Positions 43,001 to 57,700 of a DNA stretch of 64,000 bases are shown here, piece after piece; position 1 is the stretch's first letter; each line of letters begins with the position of its first letter. The stretch is from Pollenia angustigena (Eukaryota; Arthropoda; Insecta; Diptera; Polleniidae), in the NCBI GenBank assembly GCA_930367215.1, contig OV884060.1:173983253-174047252 (forward strand), in the 5' to 3' direction. The notes beneath the pieces are model-generated. The model was not told the origin of the DNA and did no database searches. It saw only the letters and a list, made by a program, of their open reading frames with translations. Made by a program: the position numbers and the translations under genes.

Positions 43001-46000
43001 CTGTCCATAGTCTTCATTTTCCATTAGGTTTGGTTCCCTGCGATCGAAGGGTTTGGACACAGTGGCCATATCCCTCACACAGCACTTTCAAGAGAATTTC
43101 ACTCTAAGTCAAATTTTCAAAAATGTATAAAAATTTTCACAAATACAATTTGGATAAAGTACTTATAGGTTATTGTAGCCCTCTCCATAGTCTTCATTTT
43201 CCATTAGGTTTGGTTCCCTGCGATCGAAGGGTTTGGACACAGTGGCCATATCCCTCACACAGCACTTTCAAGAGAATTTCACTCTAAGTCAAATTTTCAA
43301 AAATGTATAAAAATTTTCACAAATACAATTTGGTTAAAGTGCTTATAGGTTATTGTAGCCCTGTTCATAGTCTTCATTTTCCATTAGGTTTGGTTCCCTG
43401 CGATCGAAGGGTTTGGACACAGTGGCCATATCCCTCACACAGCACTTTCAAGAGAATTTCACTCTAAGTCAAATTTTCAAAAATGTATAAAAATTTTCAC
43501 AAATACAATTTGGATAAAGTGCTTATAGGTTATTGTAGCCCTCTCCATAGTCTTCATTTTCCATTAGGGTTGGTTCCCTGCGATCGAAGGGTTTGGACAC
43601 AGTGGCCATATTCCTCACACAGCACTTTCAAGAGAATTTCACTCTTAGTCAAATTTTCAAAAATGTATAAAAATGTTCACAAATACAATTTGGATAAAGT
43701 GCTTATAGGTTATTGTAGCTTATAGGTTATTATAGCCCTGTCCATAGTCTTCATTTTCCATTAGGTTTGATTCCCTGCGATCGAAGGGTTTGGACACAGT
43801 GGCCACATCCCTCACACAGCACTTTCAAGAGAATTTCACTCTAAGTCAAATTTTCAAAAATGTATAAAAATTTTCACAAATACAATTTGGATAAAGTGTT
43901 TACAGGTTATTGTTGCCCTGTCCATAGTCTTCATTTTCCATTAGGTTTGATTCCCTGCGATCGAAGGGTTTGGACACAGTGGCCATATCCCTCACACAGC
44001 ACTTTCAAGAGAATTTCACTCTATGTCAAATTTTCAAAAATGTATAAAAATTTTCACAAATACAATTTGGATAAAGTGCTTAGAGGTTATTGTAGCCCTG
44101 TCCATAGTCTTCATTTTCCATTAGGTTTGATTCCCTGCGATCGAAGGGTTTGGACACAGTGGCCATATCCCTCACACAGCACTTTCAAGAGAATTTCACT
44201 CTAAATCAAATTTTCAAAAATGTATAAAAATTTTCACAAATACAACTTGGATAAAGTGCTTATAGGTTATGGTAGCCCTGTCCATAGTCTTCATTTTCCA
44301 TTAGGTTTGATTCCCTGCGATCGAAGGGTTTGGACACAGTGGCCATATCGCTCACACAGCACTTTCAAGAGAATTTCACTCTAAGTCAAATTTTCAAAAA
44401 TGTATAAAAATTTTCACAAATACAATTTGGATAAAGTGCTTATAGGTTATTGTAGCCCTGTCCATAGTCTTCATTTTCCATTAGGGTTGGTTCCCTGCGA
44501 TCGAAGGGTTTGGACACAGTGGCCATATCCCTCACACAGCACTTTCAAGAGAATTTCACTCTAAGTCAAATTTTCAAAAATGTATAAAAATTTTCACAAA
44601 TACAATTTGGATAAAGTGCTTATAGGTTATTGTAGCCCTGTCCATAGTCTTCATTTTCCATTAGGTTTGATTCCCTGCGATCGAAGGGTTTGGACACAGT
44701 GGCCATATCCCTCACACAGCACTTTCAAGAGAATTTCACTCTAAGTCAAATTTTCAAAAATGTATAAAAATTTTCACAAATACAATTTGGATAAAGTGCT
44801 TATAGGTTATTGTAGCCCTGTCCATAGTCTTCATTTTCCATTAGGTTTGATTCCCTGCGATCGAAGGGTTTGGACACAGTGGCCATATCCCTCACACAGC
44901 ACTTTCAAGAGAATTTCACTCTAAGTCAAATTTTCAAAAATGTATAAAAATTTTCACAAATACAATTTGGATAAAGTGCTTATAGGTTATTGTAGCCCTG
45001 TCTATAGTCTTCATTTTCCATTAGGTTTGATTCCCTGCGATCGAAGGGTTTGGACACAGTGGCCATATCCCTCACACAGCACTTTCAAGAGAATTTCACT
45101 CTAAGTCAAATTTTCAAAAATGTATAAAAATTTTCACAAATACAATTTGGATAAAGTGCTTATATGTTATTGTAGCTTAAAGGTTATTGTAGCCCTGTCC
45201 ATAGTCTTCATTTTCCATTAGGTTTGATTCCCTGCGATCGAAGGGTTTGGACACAGTGGCCATATCCCTCACACAGCACTTTCAAGAGAATTTCACTCTA
45301 AATCAAATTTTCAAAAATGTATAAAAATTTTCACAAATACAATTTGGATAAAGTGCTTATAGGTTATTGTAGCCCTGTCCATAGTCTTCATTTTCCATTA
45401 GGTTTGATTCCCTGCGATCGAAGGGTTTGGACACAGTGGCCATATCGCTCACACAGCACTTTCAAGAGAATTTCACTCTAAGTAAAATTTTCAAAAATGT
45501 ATAAAAATGTTCACAAATACAATTTGGATAAAGTGCTTATAGGTTATTGTAGCCCTGTCCATAGTCTTCATTTTCCATTAGCTTTGGTTCCCTGCGATCG
45601 AAGGGTTTGGAGACAGTGGCCATATCCCTCACACAGCACTTTCAAGAGAATTTCACTCTAAGTCAAATTTTCAAAAATGTATAAAAATTTTCACAAATAC
45701 AATTTGGATAAAGTGCTTATAGGTTATTGTAGCCCTGTCCATAGTCTTCATTTTCCATTAGGTTTGGTTCCCTGCGATCGAAGGGTTTGGACACAGTGGC
45801 CATATCCCTCACACAGCACTTTCAAGAGAATTTCACTCTAAGTCAAATTTTCAAAAATGTATAAAAATTTTCGCAAATACAATTTGGATAAAGTGCTTAT
45901 AGGTTATTGTAGCCCTGTCCATAGTCTTCATTTTCCATTAGGTGTGATTCCCTGCGATCGAAGGGTTTGGACACAGTGGCCATATCCCTCACACAGCACT

Positions 46001-46073
46001 TTCAAGAGAATTTCACTCTAAGTCAAATTTTCAAAAATGTATAAAAATTTTCACAAATACAATTTGGATAAAG
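40012..46073. repeat. 6-kb satellite segment, first copy of an 8725-bp-spaced duplication
   Basis: Diagnostic variants here recur exactly 8725 bp to the right: TCAAGATAAT (40191), TTCCGTTAGGG (40842), CAGTTTGGATAAAG (about 42967), ATGTTATTGTAGCTTAAAGG (45164), GCTTTGGTTCC (45581) and GGTGTGATTCC (45941). Similarity stops at about 46074, where the second copy has GTGTTTACAGG. Confidence 0.92.
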
Positions 46074-47775
46074 TGCTTATAGGTTATTGTAGCCCTGTCC
46101 ATAGTCTTCATTTTCCATTAGGTTTGATTCCCTGCGATCGAAGGGTTTGGACACAGTGGCCATATCCCTCACACAGCACTTTCAAGAGAATTTCACTCTA
46201 AGTCAAATTTTCAAAAATGTATAAAAATTTTCACAAATACAATTTGGATAAAGTGCTTACAGGTTATTGTAGCCCTGTCTATAGTCTTCATTTTCCATTA
46301 GGTTTGATTCCCTGCGATCGAAGGGTTTGGACACAGTGGCCATATCCCTCACACAGCACTTTCAAGAGAATTTCACTCTAAGTCAAATTTTCAAAAATGT
46401 ATAAAAATTTTCACAAATACAATTTGGATAAAGTGCTTATATGTTATTGTAGCTTAAAGGTTATTGTAGCCCTGTCCATAGTCTTCATTTTCCATTAGGT
46501 TTGATTCCCTGCGATCGAAGGGTTTGGACACAGTGGCCATATCCCTCACACAGCACTTTCAAGAGAATTTCACTCTAAGTCAAATTTTCAAAAATGTATA
46601 AAAATTTTCACAAATACAATTTGGATAAAGTGCTTATAGGTTATTGTAGCCCTGTCCATAGTCTTCATTTTCCATTAGGTTTGATTCCCTGCGATCGAAG
46701 GGTTTGGACACAGTGGCCATATCCCTCACACAGCACTTTCAAGAGAATTTCACTCTAAGTCAAATTTTCAAAAATGTATAAAAATTTTCACAAATACAAT
46801 TTGGATAAAGTGCTTACAGGTTATTGTAGCCCTGTCTATAGTCTTCATTTTCCATTAGGTTTGATTCCCTGCGATCGAAGGGTTTGGACACAGTGGCCAT
46901 ATCCCTCACACAGCACTTTCAAGAGAATTTCACTCTAAGTCAAATTTTCAAAAATGTATAAAAATTTTCACAAATACAATTTGGATAAAGTGCTTATATG
47001 TTATTGTAGCTTAAAGGTTATTGTAGCCCTGTCCATAGTCTTCATTTTCCATTAGGTTTGATTCCCTGCGATCGAAGGGTTTGGACACAGTGGCCATATC
47101 CCTCACACAGCACTTTCAAGAGAATTTCACTCTAAATCAAATTTTCAAAAATGTATAAAAATTTTCACAAATACAATTTGGATAAAGTGCTTATAGGTTA
47201 TTGTAGCCCTGTCCATAGTCTTCATTTTCCATTAGGTTTGATTCCCTGCGATCGAAGGGTTTGGACACAGTGGCCATATCGCTCACACAGCACTTTCAAG
47301 AGAATTTCACTCTAAGTAAAATTTTCAAAAATGTATAAAAATGTTCACAAATACAATTTGGATAAAGTGCTTATAGGTTATTGTAGCCCTGTCCATAGTC
47401 TTCATTTTCCATTAGCTTTGGTTCCCTGCGATCGAAGGGTTTGGAGACAGTGGCCATATCCCTCACACAGCACTTTCAAGAGAATTTCACTCTAAGTCAA
47501 ATTTTCAAAAATGTATAAAAATTTTCACAAATACAATTTGGATAAAGTGCTTATAGGTTATTGTAGCCCTGTCCATAGTCTTCATTTTCCATTAGGTTTG
47601 GTTCCCTGCGATCGAAGGGTTTGGACACAGTGGCCATATCCCTCACACAGCACTTTCAAGAGAATTTCACTCTAAGTCAAATTTTCAAAAATGTATAAAA
47701 ATTTTCGCAAATACAATTTGGATAAAGTGCTTATAGGTTATTGTAGCCCTGTCCATAGTCTTCATTTTCCATTAG
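45164..47775. repeat. Three-, seven- and ten-monomer local duplications
   Basis: The marker ATGTTATTGTAGCTTAAAGG lies at 45164, 46441 and 46998 (spacings 1277 and 557 bp: seven and three monomers, each plus 17 bp). The series TCTAAATC, CATATCGCTC, GCTTTGG, GGTGTGATT is then repeated with an offset of 1834 bp (45941 against 47775). Confidence 0.88.
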
Positions 47776-48231
47776 GTGTGATTCCCTGCGATCGAAGGGT
47801 TTGGACACAGTGGCCATATCCCTCACACAGCACTTTCAAGAGAATTTCACTCTAAGTCAAATTTTCAAAAATGTATAAAAATTTTCACAAATACAATTTG
47901 GATAAAGTGTTTACAGGTTATTGTAGCCCTGTCCATAGTCTTCATTTTCCATTAGGTTTGATTCCCTGCGATCGAAGGGTTTGGACACAGTGGCCATATC
48001 CCTCACACAGCACTTTCAAGAGAATTTCACTCTATGTCAAATTTTCAAAAATGTATAAAAATTTTCACAAATACAATTTGGATAAAGTGCTTAGAGGTTA
48101 TTGTAGCCCTGTCCATAGTCTTCATTTTCCATTAGGTTTGATTCCCTGCGATCGAAGGGTTTGGACACAGTGGCCATATCCCTCACACAGCACTTTCAAG
48201 AGAATTTCACTCTAAGTCAAATTTTCAAAAA

Positions 48232-50060
48232 TGTATAAAAATTTTCACAAATACAATTTGGATAAAGTGCTTATAGGTTATTGTAGCCCTGTCCATAGTC
48301 TTCATTTTCCGTTAGGGTTGGTTCCCTGCAATCGAAGGGTTTGGACACAGTGGCCATATCCCTCACACAGCACTTTCAAGAGAATTTCACTCTAAGTCAA
48401 ATTTTCAAAAATGTATAAAAATTTTCACAAATACAATTTGGATAAAGTGCTTATAGGTTATTGTAGCCCTGTCCATAGCCTTCATTTTCCATTAGGTTTG
48501 ATTCCCTGCGATCGAAGGGTTTGGACACAGTGGCCATATCCCTCACACAGCACTTTCAAGAGAATTTCACTCTAAGTAAAATTTTTAAAAATGTATAAAA
48601 ATTTTCACAAATACAATTTGGATAAAATGCTTATAGGTTATTTTAGCCCTGTCCATAGTCTTCATTTTCCATTAGGTTTGATTCCCTGCGATCGAAGGGT
48701 TTGGACACAGTGGCCATATCCCTCACACAGCACTTTTAAGAGAATTTCACTCTAAGTCAAATTTTCAAAAATGTATAAAAATTTTCACAAATACAATTTG
48801 GATAAAGTGCTTATAGGTTATTGTAGCCCTGTCCATAGTCTTCATTTTCCATTAGGTTTGATTCCCTGCGATCGAAGGGTTTGGACACAGTGGCCATATC
48901 CCTCACACAGCACTTTCAAGATAATTTCACTCTAAGTCAAATTTTCAAAAATGTATAAAAATTTTCACAAATACAATTTGGATAAAGTGCTTATAGGTTA
49001 TTGTAGCCCTGTTCATAGTCTTCATTTTCCATTAGGGTTGGTTCCCTGCGGTCGAAGGGTTTGGACACAGTGGCCATATCCCTCACACAGCACTTTCAAG
49101 AGAATTTCACTCTAAGTCAAATTTTCAAAAATGTATAAAAATTTTCACAAATACAATTTGGAAAAAGTGGTTATAGGCTATTGTAGCCCTGTCCATAGTC
49201 TTCATTTTCCATTAGGTTTGATTCCCTGCGATCGAAGGGTTTGGACACAGTGGCTATATCCCTCACACAGCACTTTCAAGAGAATTTCACTCTAAGTCAA
49301 ATTTTCAAAAATGTATAAAAATTTTCACAAATACAATTTGGAAAAAGCGGTTATAGGTTATTGTAGCCCTGTCCATAGTCTTCATTTTCCATTAGGTTTG
49401 ATTCCCTGCGATCGAAGGGTTTGGACACAGTGGCCATATCCCTCACACAGCACTTTCAAGAGAATTTCACTCTAAGTCAAATTTTCAAAAATGTATAAAA
49501 ATTTTCACAAATACAATTTGGATAAAGTGCTTATAGGTTATTGTAGCCCTGTCCATAGTCTTCATTTTCCGTTAGGGTTGGTTCCCTGCAATCGAAGGGT
49601 TTGGACACAGTGGCCATATCCCTCACACAGCACTTTCAAGAGAATTTCACTCTAAGTCAAATTTTCAAAAATGTATAAAAATTTTCACAAATACAATTTG
49701 GATAAAGTGCTTATAGGTTATTGTAGCCCTGTCCATAGCCTTCATTTTCCATTAGGTTTGATTCCCTGCGATCGAAGGGTTTGGACACAGTGGCCATATC
49801 CCTCACACAGCACTTTCAAGAGAATTTCACTCTAAGTAAAATTTTTAAAAATGTATAAAAATTTTCACAAATACAATTTGGATAAAATGCTTATAGGTTA
49901 TTTTAGCCCTGTCCATAGTCTTCATTTTCCATTAGGTTTGATTCCCTGCGATCGAAGGGTTTGGACACAGTGGCCATATCCCTCACACAGCACTTTTAAG
50001 AGAATTTCACTCTAAGTCAAATTTTCAAAAATGTATAAAAATTTTCACAAATACAATTCT
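48232..50060. repeat. Seven-monomer (1260-bp) local duplication
   Basis: TTCCGTTAGGG with CTGCAATCGAAGG, CCATAGCCTTC, AATTTTTAAAAATG, GGATAAAATGC and CACTTTTAAG appear in the same order at about 48309 and 49569, a spacing of exactly 1260 bp (7 x 180). The same trio occurs only once in the first 6-kb copy (about 40844). Confidence 0.88.
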
Positions 50061-53000
50061 GATAAAGTGCTGATAGGTTATTGTAGCCCTGTTCATAGTC
50101 TTCATTTTCCATTAGGTTAGGTTCCCTGCGATCGAAGGGTTTGGACACAGTGGCCATATCCCTCACACAGCACTTTCAAGAGAATTTCACTCTAAGTCAA
50201 CTTTTCAAAAATGTATAAAAATTTTCACAAATACAATTTCGATAAAGTGCTTATAGGTTACTGTAGCCCTGTCAATAGTCTTCATTTTCCATTAGGTTTG
50301 ATTCCCTGCGATCGAAGGGTTTGGACACAGTGGCCATATCCCTCACACAGCACTTTCAAGAGAATTTCACTCTAAGTCAAATTTTCAAAAAGGTATAAAA
50401 ATTTTCACAAATACAATTTGTATAAAGTGCTTATAGGTTATTGTAGCCCTGTCCATAGTCTTCATTTTCCATTAGGTTTGATTCCCTGCGATCGAAGGGC
50501 TTGGACACAGTGGCCATATCCCTCACACAGCTTTTTCAAGAGAATTTCACTCTAAATCAAATTTTCAAAAATGTATAAAAATTTTCACAAATACAATTTG
50601 GATAAAGTGCTTATAGGTTATTGTAGCCCTGTCCATAGTCTTCATTTTCCATTAGGTTTGATTCCCTGCGATCGAAGGGTTTGGACACAGTGGCCATATC
50701 CCTCACACAGCACTTTCAAGAGAATTTCACTCTAAGTCAAATTTTCAAAAATGTATAAAAATGTTCACAAATACAATTTGGATAAAGTGCTTATAGGTTA
50801 TTGTAGCTTATAGGTTATTATAGCCCTGTCCGTAGTCTTCATTTTCCATTAGGTTTGATTCCCTGCGATCGAAGGGTTTGGATACAGTGGCCATATCCCT
50901 CACACAGCACTTTCAAGAGAATTTCACTCTAAGTCAAATTTTCAAAAATTTATAAAAATTTTCACAAATACAATTTGGATAAAGTGCTTATAGGTTATTT
51001 TAGCCCTGTCCATAGTCTTCATTTTCCATTAGGTTTGATTCCCTGCGATCGAAGGGTTTGGACACAGTGGCCATATCCCTCACACAGCACTTTCAAGAGA
51101 ATTTCACTCTAAGTCAAATTTTCAAAAATGTATAAAAATTTTCACAAATACAATTTGGATAAAGTGCTTATAGGTTATTGCAGCCCTGTCCATAGTCTTC
51201 ATTTTCCATTAGGTTTGATTCCCTGCGGTCGAAGGGTATGGACACAGTGGCCATATCCCTCACACAGCACTTTCAAGAGAATTTCACTCTAAGTCAAATT
51301 TTCAAAAATGTATAAAAATTTTCACAAATACAATTTGGATAAAGTGCTTATAGGTTATTGTAGCCCTGTTCAAAGTCTTCATTTTCCATTAGGGTTGGTT
51401 CCCTGCGATCGAAGGGTTTGGACACAGTGGCCATATCCCTCACACAGCACTTTCAAGAGAATTTCACTCTAAGTCAAATTTTCAAAAATGTATAAAAATT
51501 TTCACAAATACAATTTGGATAAAGTGCTTATAGGTTATTGTAGCCCTGTCCATAGTCTTCATTTTCCATTAGGTTTGATTCCCTGAGATCGAAGGGTTTG
51601 GACACAGTGGCCATATCCCTCAATCAGCACTTTCAAGAGAATTTCACTCTAAGTCAAATTTTCAAAAATGTATAAAAATTTTCACAAATACAGTTTGGAT
51701 AAAGTGCTTATAGGTTATTGTAGCCCTGTCCATAGTCTTCATTTTCCATTAGGTTTGGTTCCCTGCGATCGAAGGGTTTGGACACAGTGGCCATATCCCT
51801 CACACAGCACTTTCAAGAGAATTTCACTCTAAGTCAAATTTTCAAAAATGTATAAAAATTTTCACAAATACAATTTGGATAAAGTGCTTATAGGTTATTG
51901 TAGCCCTCTCCATAGTCTTCATTTTCCATTAGGTTTGGTTCCCTGCGATCGAAGGGTTTGGACACAGTGGCCATATCCCTCACACAGCACTTTCAAGAGA
52001 ATTTCACTCTAAGTCAAATTTTCAAAAATGTATAAAAATTTTCACAAATACAATTTGGATAAAGTGCTTATAGGTTATTGTAGCCCTGTCCATAGTCTTC
52101 ATTTTCCATTAGGTTTGGTTCCCTGCGATCGAAGGGTTTGGACACAGTGGCCATATCCCTCACACAGCACTTTCAAGAGAATTTCACTCTAAGTCAAATT
52201 TTCAAAAATGTATAAAAATTTTCACAAATACAATTTGGATAAAGTGCTTATAGGTTATTGTAGCCCTCTCCATAGTCTTCATTTTCCATTAGGGTTGGTT
52301 CCCTGCGATCGAAGGGTTTGGACACAGTGGCCATATTCCTCACACAGCACTTTCAAGAGAATTTCACTCTTAGTCAAATTTTCAAAAATGTATAAAAATG
52401 TTCACAAATACAATTTGGATAAAGTGCTTATAGGTTATTGTAGCTTATAGGTTATTATAGCCCTGTCCATAGTCTTCATTTTCCATTAGGTTTGATTCCC
52501 TGCGATCGAAGGGTTTGGACACAGTGGCCACATCCCTCACACAGCACTTTCAAGAGAATTTCACTCTAAGTCAAATTTTCAAAAATGTATAAAAATTTTC
52601 ACAAATACAATTTGGATAAAGTGTTTACAGGTTATTGTTGCCCTGTCCATAGTCTTCATTTTCCATTAGGTTTGATTCCCTGCGATCGAAGGGTTTGGAC
52701 ACAGTGGCCATATCCCTCACACAGCACTTTCAAGAGAATTTCACTCTATGTCAAATTTTCAAAAATGTATAAAAATTTTCACAAATACAATTTGGATAAA
52801 GTGCTTAGAGGTTATTGTAGCCCTGTCCATAGTCTTCATTTTCCATTAGGTTTGATTCCCTGCGATCGAAGGGTTTGGACACAGTGGCCATATCCCTCAC
52901 ACAGCACTTTCAAGAGAATTTCACTCTAAATCAAATTTTCAAAAATGTATAAAAATTTTCACAAATACAACTTGGATAAAGTGCTTATAGGTTATGGTAG

Positions 53001-54798
53001 CCCTGTCCATAGTCTTCATTTTCCATTAGGTTTGATTCCCTGCGATCGAAGGGTTTGGACACAGTGGCCATATCGCTCACACAGCACTTTCAAGAGAATT
53101 TCACTCTAAGTCAAATTTTCAAAAATGTATAAAAATTTTCACAAATACAATTTGGATAAAGTGCTTATAGGTTATTGTAGCCCTGTCCATAGTCTTCATT
53201 TTCCATTAGGGTTGGTTCCCTGCGATCGAAGGGTTTGGACACAGTGGCCATATCCCTCACACAGCACTTTCAAGAGAATTTCACTCTAAGTCAAATTTTC
53301 AAAAATGTATAAAAATTTTCACAAATACAATTTGGATAAAGTGCTTATAGGCTATTGTAGCCCTGTCCATAGTCTTCATTTTCCATTAGGTTTGATTCCC
53401 TGCGATCGAAGGGTTTGGACACAGTGGCCATATCCCTCACACAGCACTTTCAAGAGAATTTCACTCTAAGTCAAATTTTCAAAAATGTATAAAAATTTTC
53501 ACAAATACAATTTGGATAAAGTGCTTATAGGTTATTGTAGCCCTGTCCATAGTCTTCATTTTCCATTAGGTTTGATTCCCTGCGATCGAAGGGTTTGGAC
53601 ACAGTGGCCATATCCCTCACACAGCACTTTCAAGAGAATTTCACTCTAAGTCAAATTTTCAAAAATGTATAAAAATTTTCACAAATACAATTTGGATAAA
53701 GTGCTTACAGGTTATTGTAGCCCTGTCTATAGTCTTCATTTTCCATTAGGTTTGATTCCCTGCGATCGAAGGGTTTGGACACAGTGGCCATATCCCTCAC
53801 ACAGCACTTTCAAGAGAATTTCACTCTAAGTCAAATTTTCAAAAATGTATAAAAATTTTCACAAATACAATTTGGATAAAGTGCTTATATGTTATTGTAG
53901 CTTAAAGGTTATTGTAGCCCTGTCCATAGTCTTCATTTTCCATTAGGTTTGATTCCCTGCGATCGAAGGGTTTGGACACAGTGGCCATATCCCTCACACA
54001 GCACTTTCAAGAGAATTTCACTCTAAATCTAATTTTCAAAAATGTATAAAAATTTTCACAAATACAATTTGGATAAAGTGCTTATAGGTTATTGTAGCCC
54101 TGTCCATAGTCTTCATTTTCCATTAGGTTTGATTCCCTGCGATCGAAGGGTTTGGACACAGTGGCCATATCGCTCACACAGCACTTTCAAGAGAATTTCA
54201 CTCTAAGTAAAATTTTCAAAAATGTATAAAAATGTTCACAAATACAATTTGGATAAAGTGCTTATAGGTTATTGTAGCCCTGTCCATAGTCTTCATTTTC
54301 CATTAGCTTTGGTTCCCTGCGATCGAAGGGTTTGGAGACAGTGGCCATATCCCTCACACAGCACTTTCAAGAGAATTTCACTCTAAGTCAAATTTTCAAA
54401 AATGTATAAAAATTTTCACAAATACAATTTGGATAAAGTGCTTATAGGTTATTGTAGCCCTGTCCATAGTCTTCATTTTCCATTAGGTTTGGTTCCCTGC
54501 GATCGAAGGGTTTGGACACAGTGGCCATATCCCTCACACAGCACTTTCAAGAGAATTTCACTCTAAGTCAAATTTTCAAAAATGTATAAAAATTTTCGCA
54601 AATACAATTTGGATAAAGTGCTTATAGGTTATTGTAGCCCTGTCCATAGTCTTCATTTTCCATTAGGTGTGATTCCCTGCGATCGAAGGGTTTGGACACA
54701 GTGGCCATATCCCTCACACAGCACTTTCAAGAGAATTTCACTCTAAGTCAAATTTTCAAAAATGTATAAAAATTTTCACAAATACAATTTGGATAAAG
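48737..54798. repeat. 6-kb satellite segment, second copy of the duplication
   Basis: Second copy at +8725. Only a few differences were found by eye, for example TATAGGCTATTG at 53346 against TATAGGTTATTG, GTTAGGTTCC at about 50116 against GTTTGGTTCC, and AATCTAATTTTC at 54027. The duplication is therefore recent. The segment between the copies (46074-48736) is itself a patchwork of other local duplications. Confidence 0.92.
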
Positions 54799-57700
54799 TG
54801 TTTACAGGTTATTGTAGCCCTGTCCATAGTCTTCATTTTCCATTAGGTTTGATTCCCTGCGATCGAAGGGTTTGGACACAGTGGCCATATCCCTCACACA
54901 GCACTTTCAAGAGAATTTCACTCTATGTCAAATTTTCAAAAATGTATAAAAATTTTCACAAATACAATTTGGATAAAGTGCTTAGAGGTTATTGTAGCCC
55001 TGTCCATAGTCTTCATTTTCCATTAGGTTTGATTCCCTGCGATCGAAGGGTTTGGACACAGTGGCCATATCCCTCACACAGCACTTTCAAGAGAATTTCA
55101 CTCTAAATCAAATTTTCAAAAATGTATAAAAATTTTCACAAATACAACTTGGATAAAGTGCTTATAGGTTATGGTAGCCCTGTCCATAGTCTTCATTTTC
55201 CATTAGGTTTGATTCCCTGCGATCGAAGGGTTTGGACACAGTGGCCATATCGCTCACACAGCACTTTCAAGAGAATTTCACTCTAAGTCAAATTTTCAAA
55301 AATGTATAAAAATTTTCACAAATACAATTTGGATAAAGTGCTTATAGGTTATTGTAGCCCTGTCCATAGTCTTCATTTTCCATTAGGGTTAGTTCCCTGC
55401 GATCGAAGGGTTTGGACACAGTGGCCATATCCCTCACACAGCACTTTCAAGAGAATTTCACTCTAAGTCAAATTTTCAAAAATGTATAAAAATTTTCACA
55501 AATACAATTTGGATAAAGTGCTTATAGGCTATTGTAGCCCTGTCCATAGTCTTCATTTTCCATTAGGTTTGATTCCCTGCGATCGAAGGGTTTGGACACA
55601 GTGGCCATATCCCTCACACAGCACTTTCAAGAGAATTTCACTCTAAGTCAAATTTTCAAAAATGTATAAAAATTTTCACAAATACAATTTGGATAAAGTG
55701 CTTATAGGTTATTGTAGCCCTGTACATAGTCTTCATTTTCCATTAGGTTTGATTCCCTGCGATCGAAGGGTTTGGACACAGTGGCCATATCCCTCACACA
55801 GCACTTTCAAGAGAATTTCACTCTAAGTCAAATTTTCAAAAATGTATAAAAATTTTCACAAATACAATTTGGATAAAGTGCTTATATGTTATTGTAGCTT
55901 AAAGGTTATTGTAGCCCTGTCCATAGTCTTCATTTTCCATTAGGTTTGATTCCCTGCGATCGAAGGGTTTGGACACAGTGGCCATATCCCTCACACAGCA
56001 CTTTCAAGAGAATTTCACTCTAAATCAAATTTTCAAAAATGTATAAAAATTTTCACAAATACAATTTGGATAAAGTGCTTATAGGTTATTGTAGCCCTGT
56101 CCATAGTCTTCATTTTCCATTAGGTTTGATTCCCTGCGATCGAAGGGTTTGGACACAGTGGCCATATCGCTCACACAGCACTTTCAAGAGAATTTCACTC
56201 TAAGTAAAATTTTCAAAAATGTATAAAAATGTTCACAAATACAATTTGGATAAAGTGCTTATAGGTTATTGTAGCCCTGTCCATAGTCTTCATTTTCCAT
56301 TAGCTTTGGTTCCCTGCGATCGAAGGGTTTGGAGACAGTGGCCATATCCCTCACACAGCACTTTCAAGAGAATTTCACTCTAAGTCAAATTTTCAAAAAT
56401 GTATAAAAATTTTCACAAATACAATTTGGATAAAGTGCTTATAGGTTATTGTAGCCCTGTCCATAGTCTTCATTTTCCATTAGGTTTGGTTCCCTGCGAT
56501 CGAAGGGTTTGGACACAGTGGCCATATCCCTCACACAGCACTTTCAAGAGAATTTCACTCTAAGTCAAATTTTCAAAAATGTATAAAAATTTTCACAAAT
56601 ACAATTTGGATAAAGTGCTTATAGGTTATTGTAGCCCTGTCCATAGTCTTCATTTTCCATTAGGTGTGATTCCCTGCGATCGAAGGGTTTGGACACAGTG
56701 GCCATATCCCTCACACAGCACTTTCAAGAGAATTTCACTCTAAGTCAAATTTTCAAAAATGTATAAAAATTTTCACAAATACAATTTGGATAAAGTGTTT
56801 ACAGGTTATTGTAGCCCTGTCCATAGTCTTCATTTTCCATTAGGTTTGATTCCCTGCGATCGAAGGGTTTGGACACAGTGGCCATATCCCTCACACAGCA
56901 CTTTCAAGAGAATTTCACTCTATGTCAAATTTTCAAAAATGTATAAAAATTTTCACAAATACAATTTGGATAAAGTGCTTAGAGGTTATTGTAGCCCTGT
57001 CCATAGTCTTCATTTTCCATTAGGTTTGATTCCCTGCGATCGAAGGGTTTGGACACAGTGGCCATATCCCTCACACAGCACTTTCAAGAGAATTTCACTC
57101 TAAATCAAATTTTCAAAAATGTATAAAAATTTTCACAAATACAACTTGGATAAAGTGCTTATAGGTTATGGTAGCCCTGTCCATAGTCTTCATTTTCCAT
57201 TAGGTTTGATTCCCTGCGATCGAAGGGTTTGGACACAGTGGCCATATCGCTCACACAGCACTTTCAAGAGAATTTCACTCTAAGTCAAATTTTCAAAAAT
57301 GTATAAAAATTTTCACAAATACAATTTGGATAAAGTGCTTATAGGTTATTGTAGCCCTGTCCATAGTCTTCATTTTCCATTAGGGTTGGTTCCCTGCGAT
57401 CGAAGGGTTTGGACACAGTGGCCATATCCCTCACACAGCACTTTCAAGAGAATTTCACTCTAAGTCAAATTTTCAAAAATGTATAAAAATTTTCACAAAT
57501 ACAATTTGGATAAAGTGCTTATAGGCTATTGTAGCCCTGTCCATAGTCTTCATTTTCCATTAGGTTTGATTCCCTGCGATCGAAGGGTTTGGACACAGTG
57601 GCCATATCCCTCACACAGCACTTTCAAGAGAATTTCACTCTAAGTCAAATTTTCAAAAATGTATAAAAATTTTCACAAATACAATTTGGATAAAGTGCTT

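Noticed and set aside
43860..44204. Repeated 77 to 114-codon open frames in the satellite (also at 25529, 47871, 52585, 54762, 56759, 60520, 61272, 61648), with a protein-like repeat
   Set aside because: The monomer is 60 codons long and its main stop (TCTAAGTC) is lost in some copies, so identical frames appear by chance and are copied by array duplication. There are no domains, promoter or conserved start, and most monomers keep the stop.
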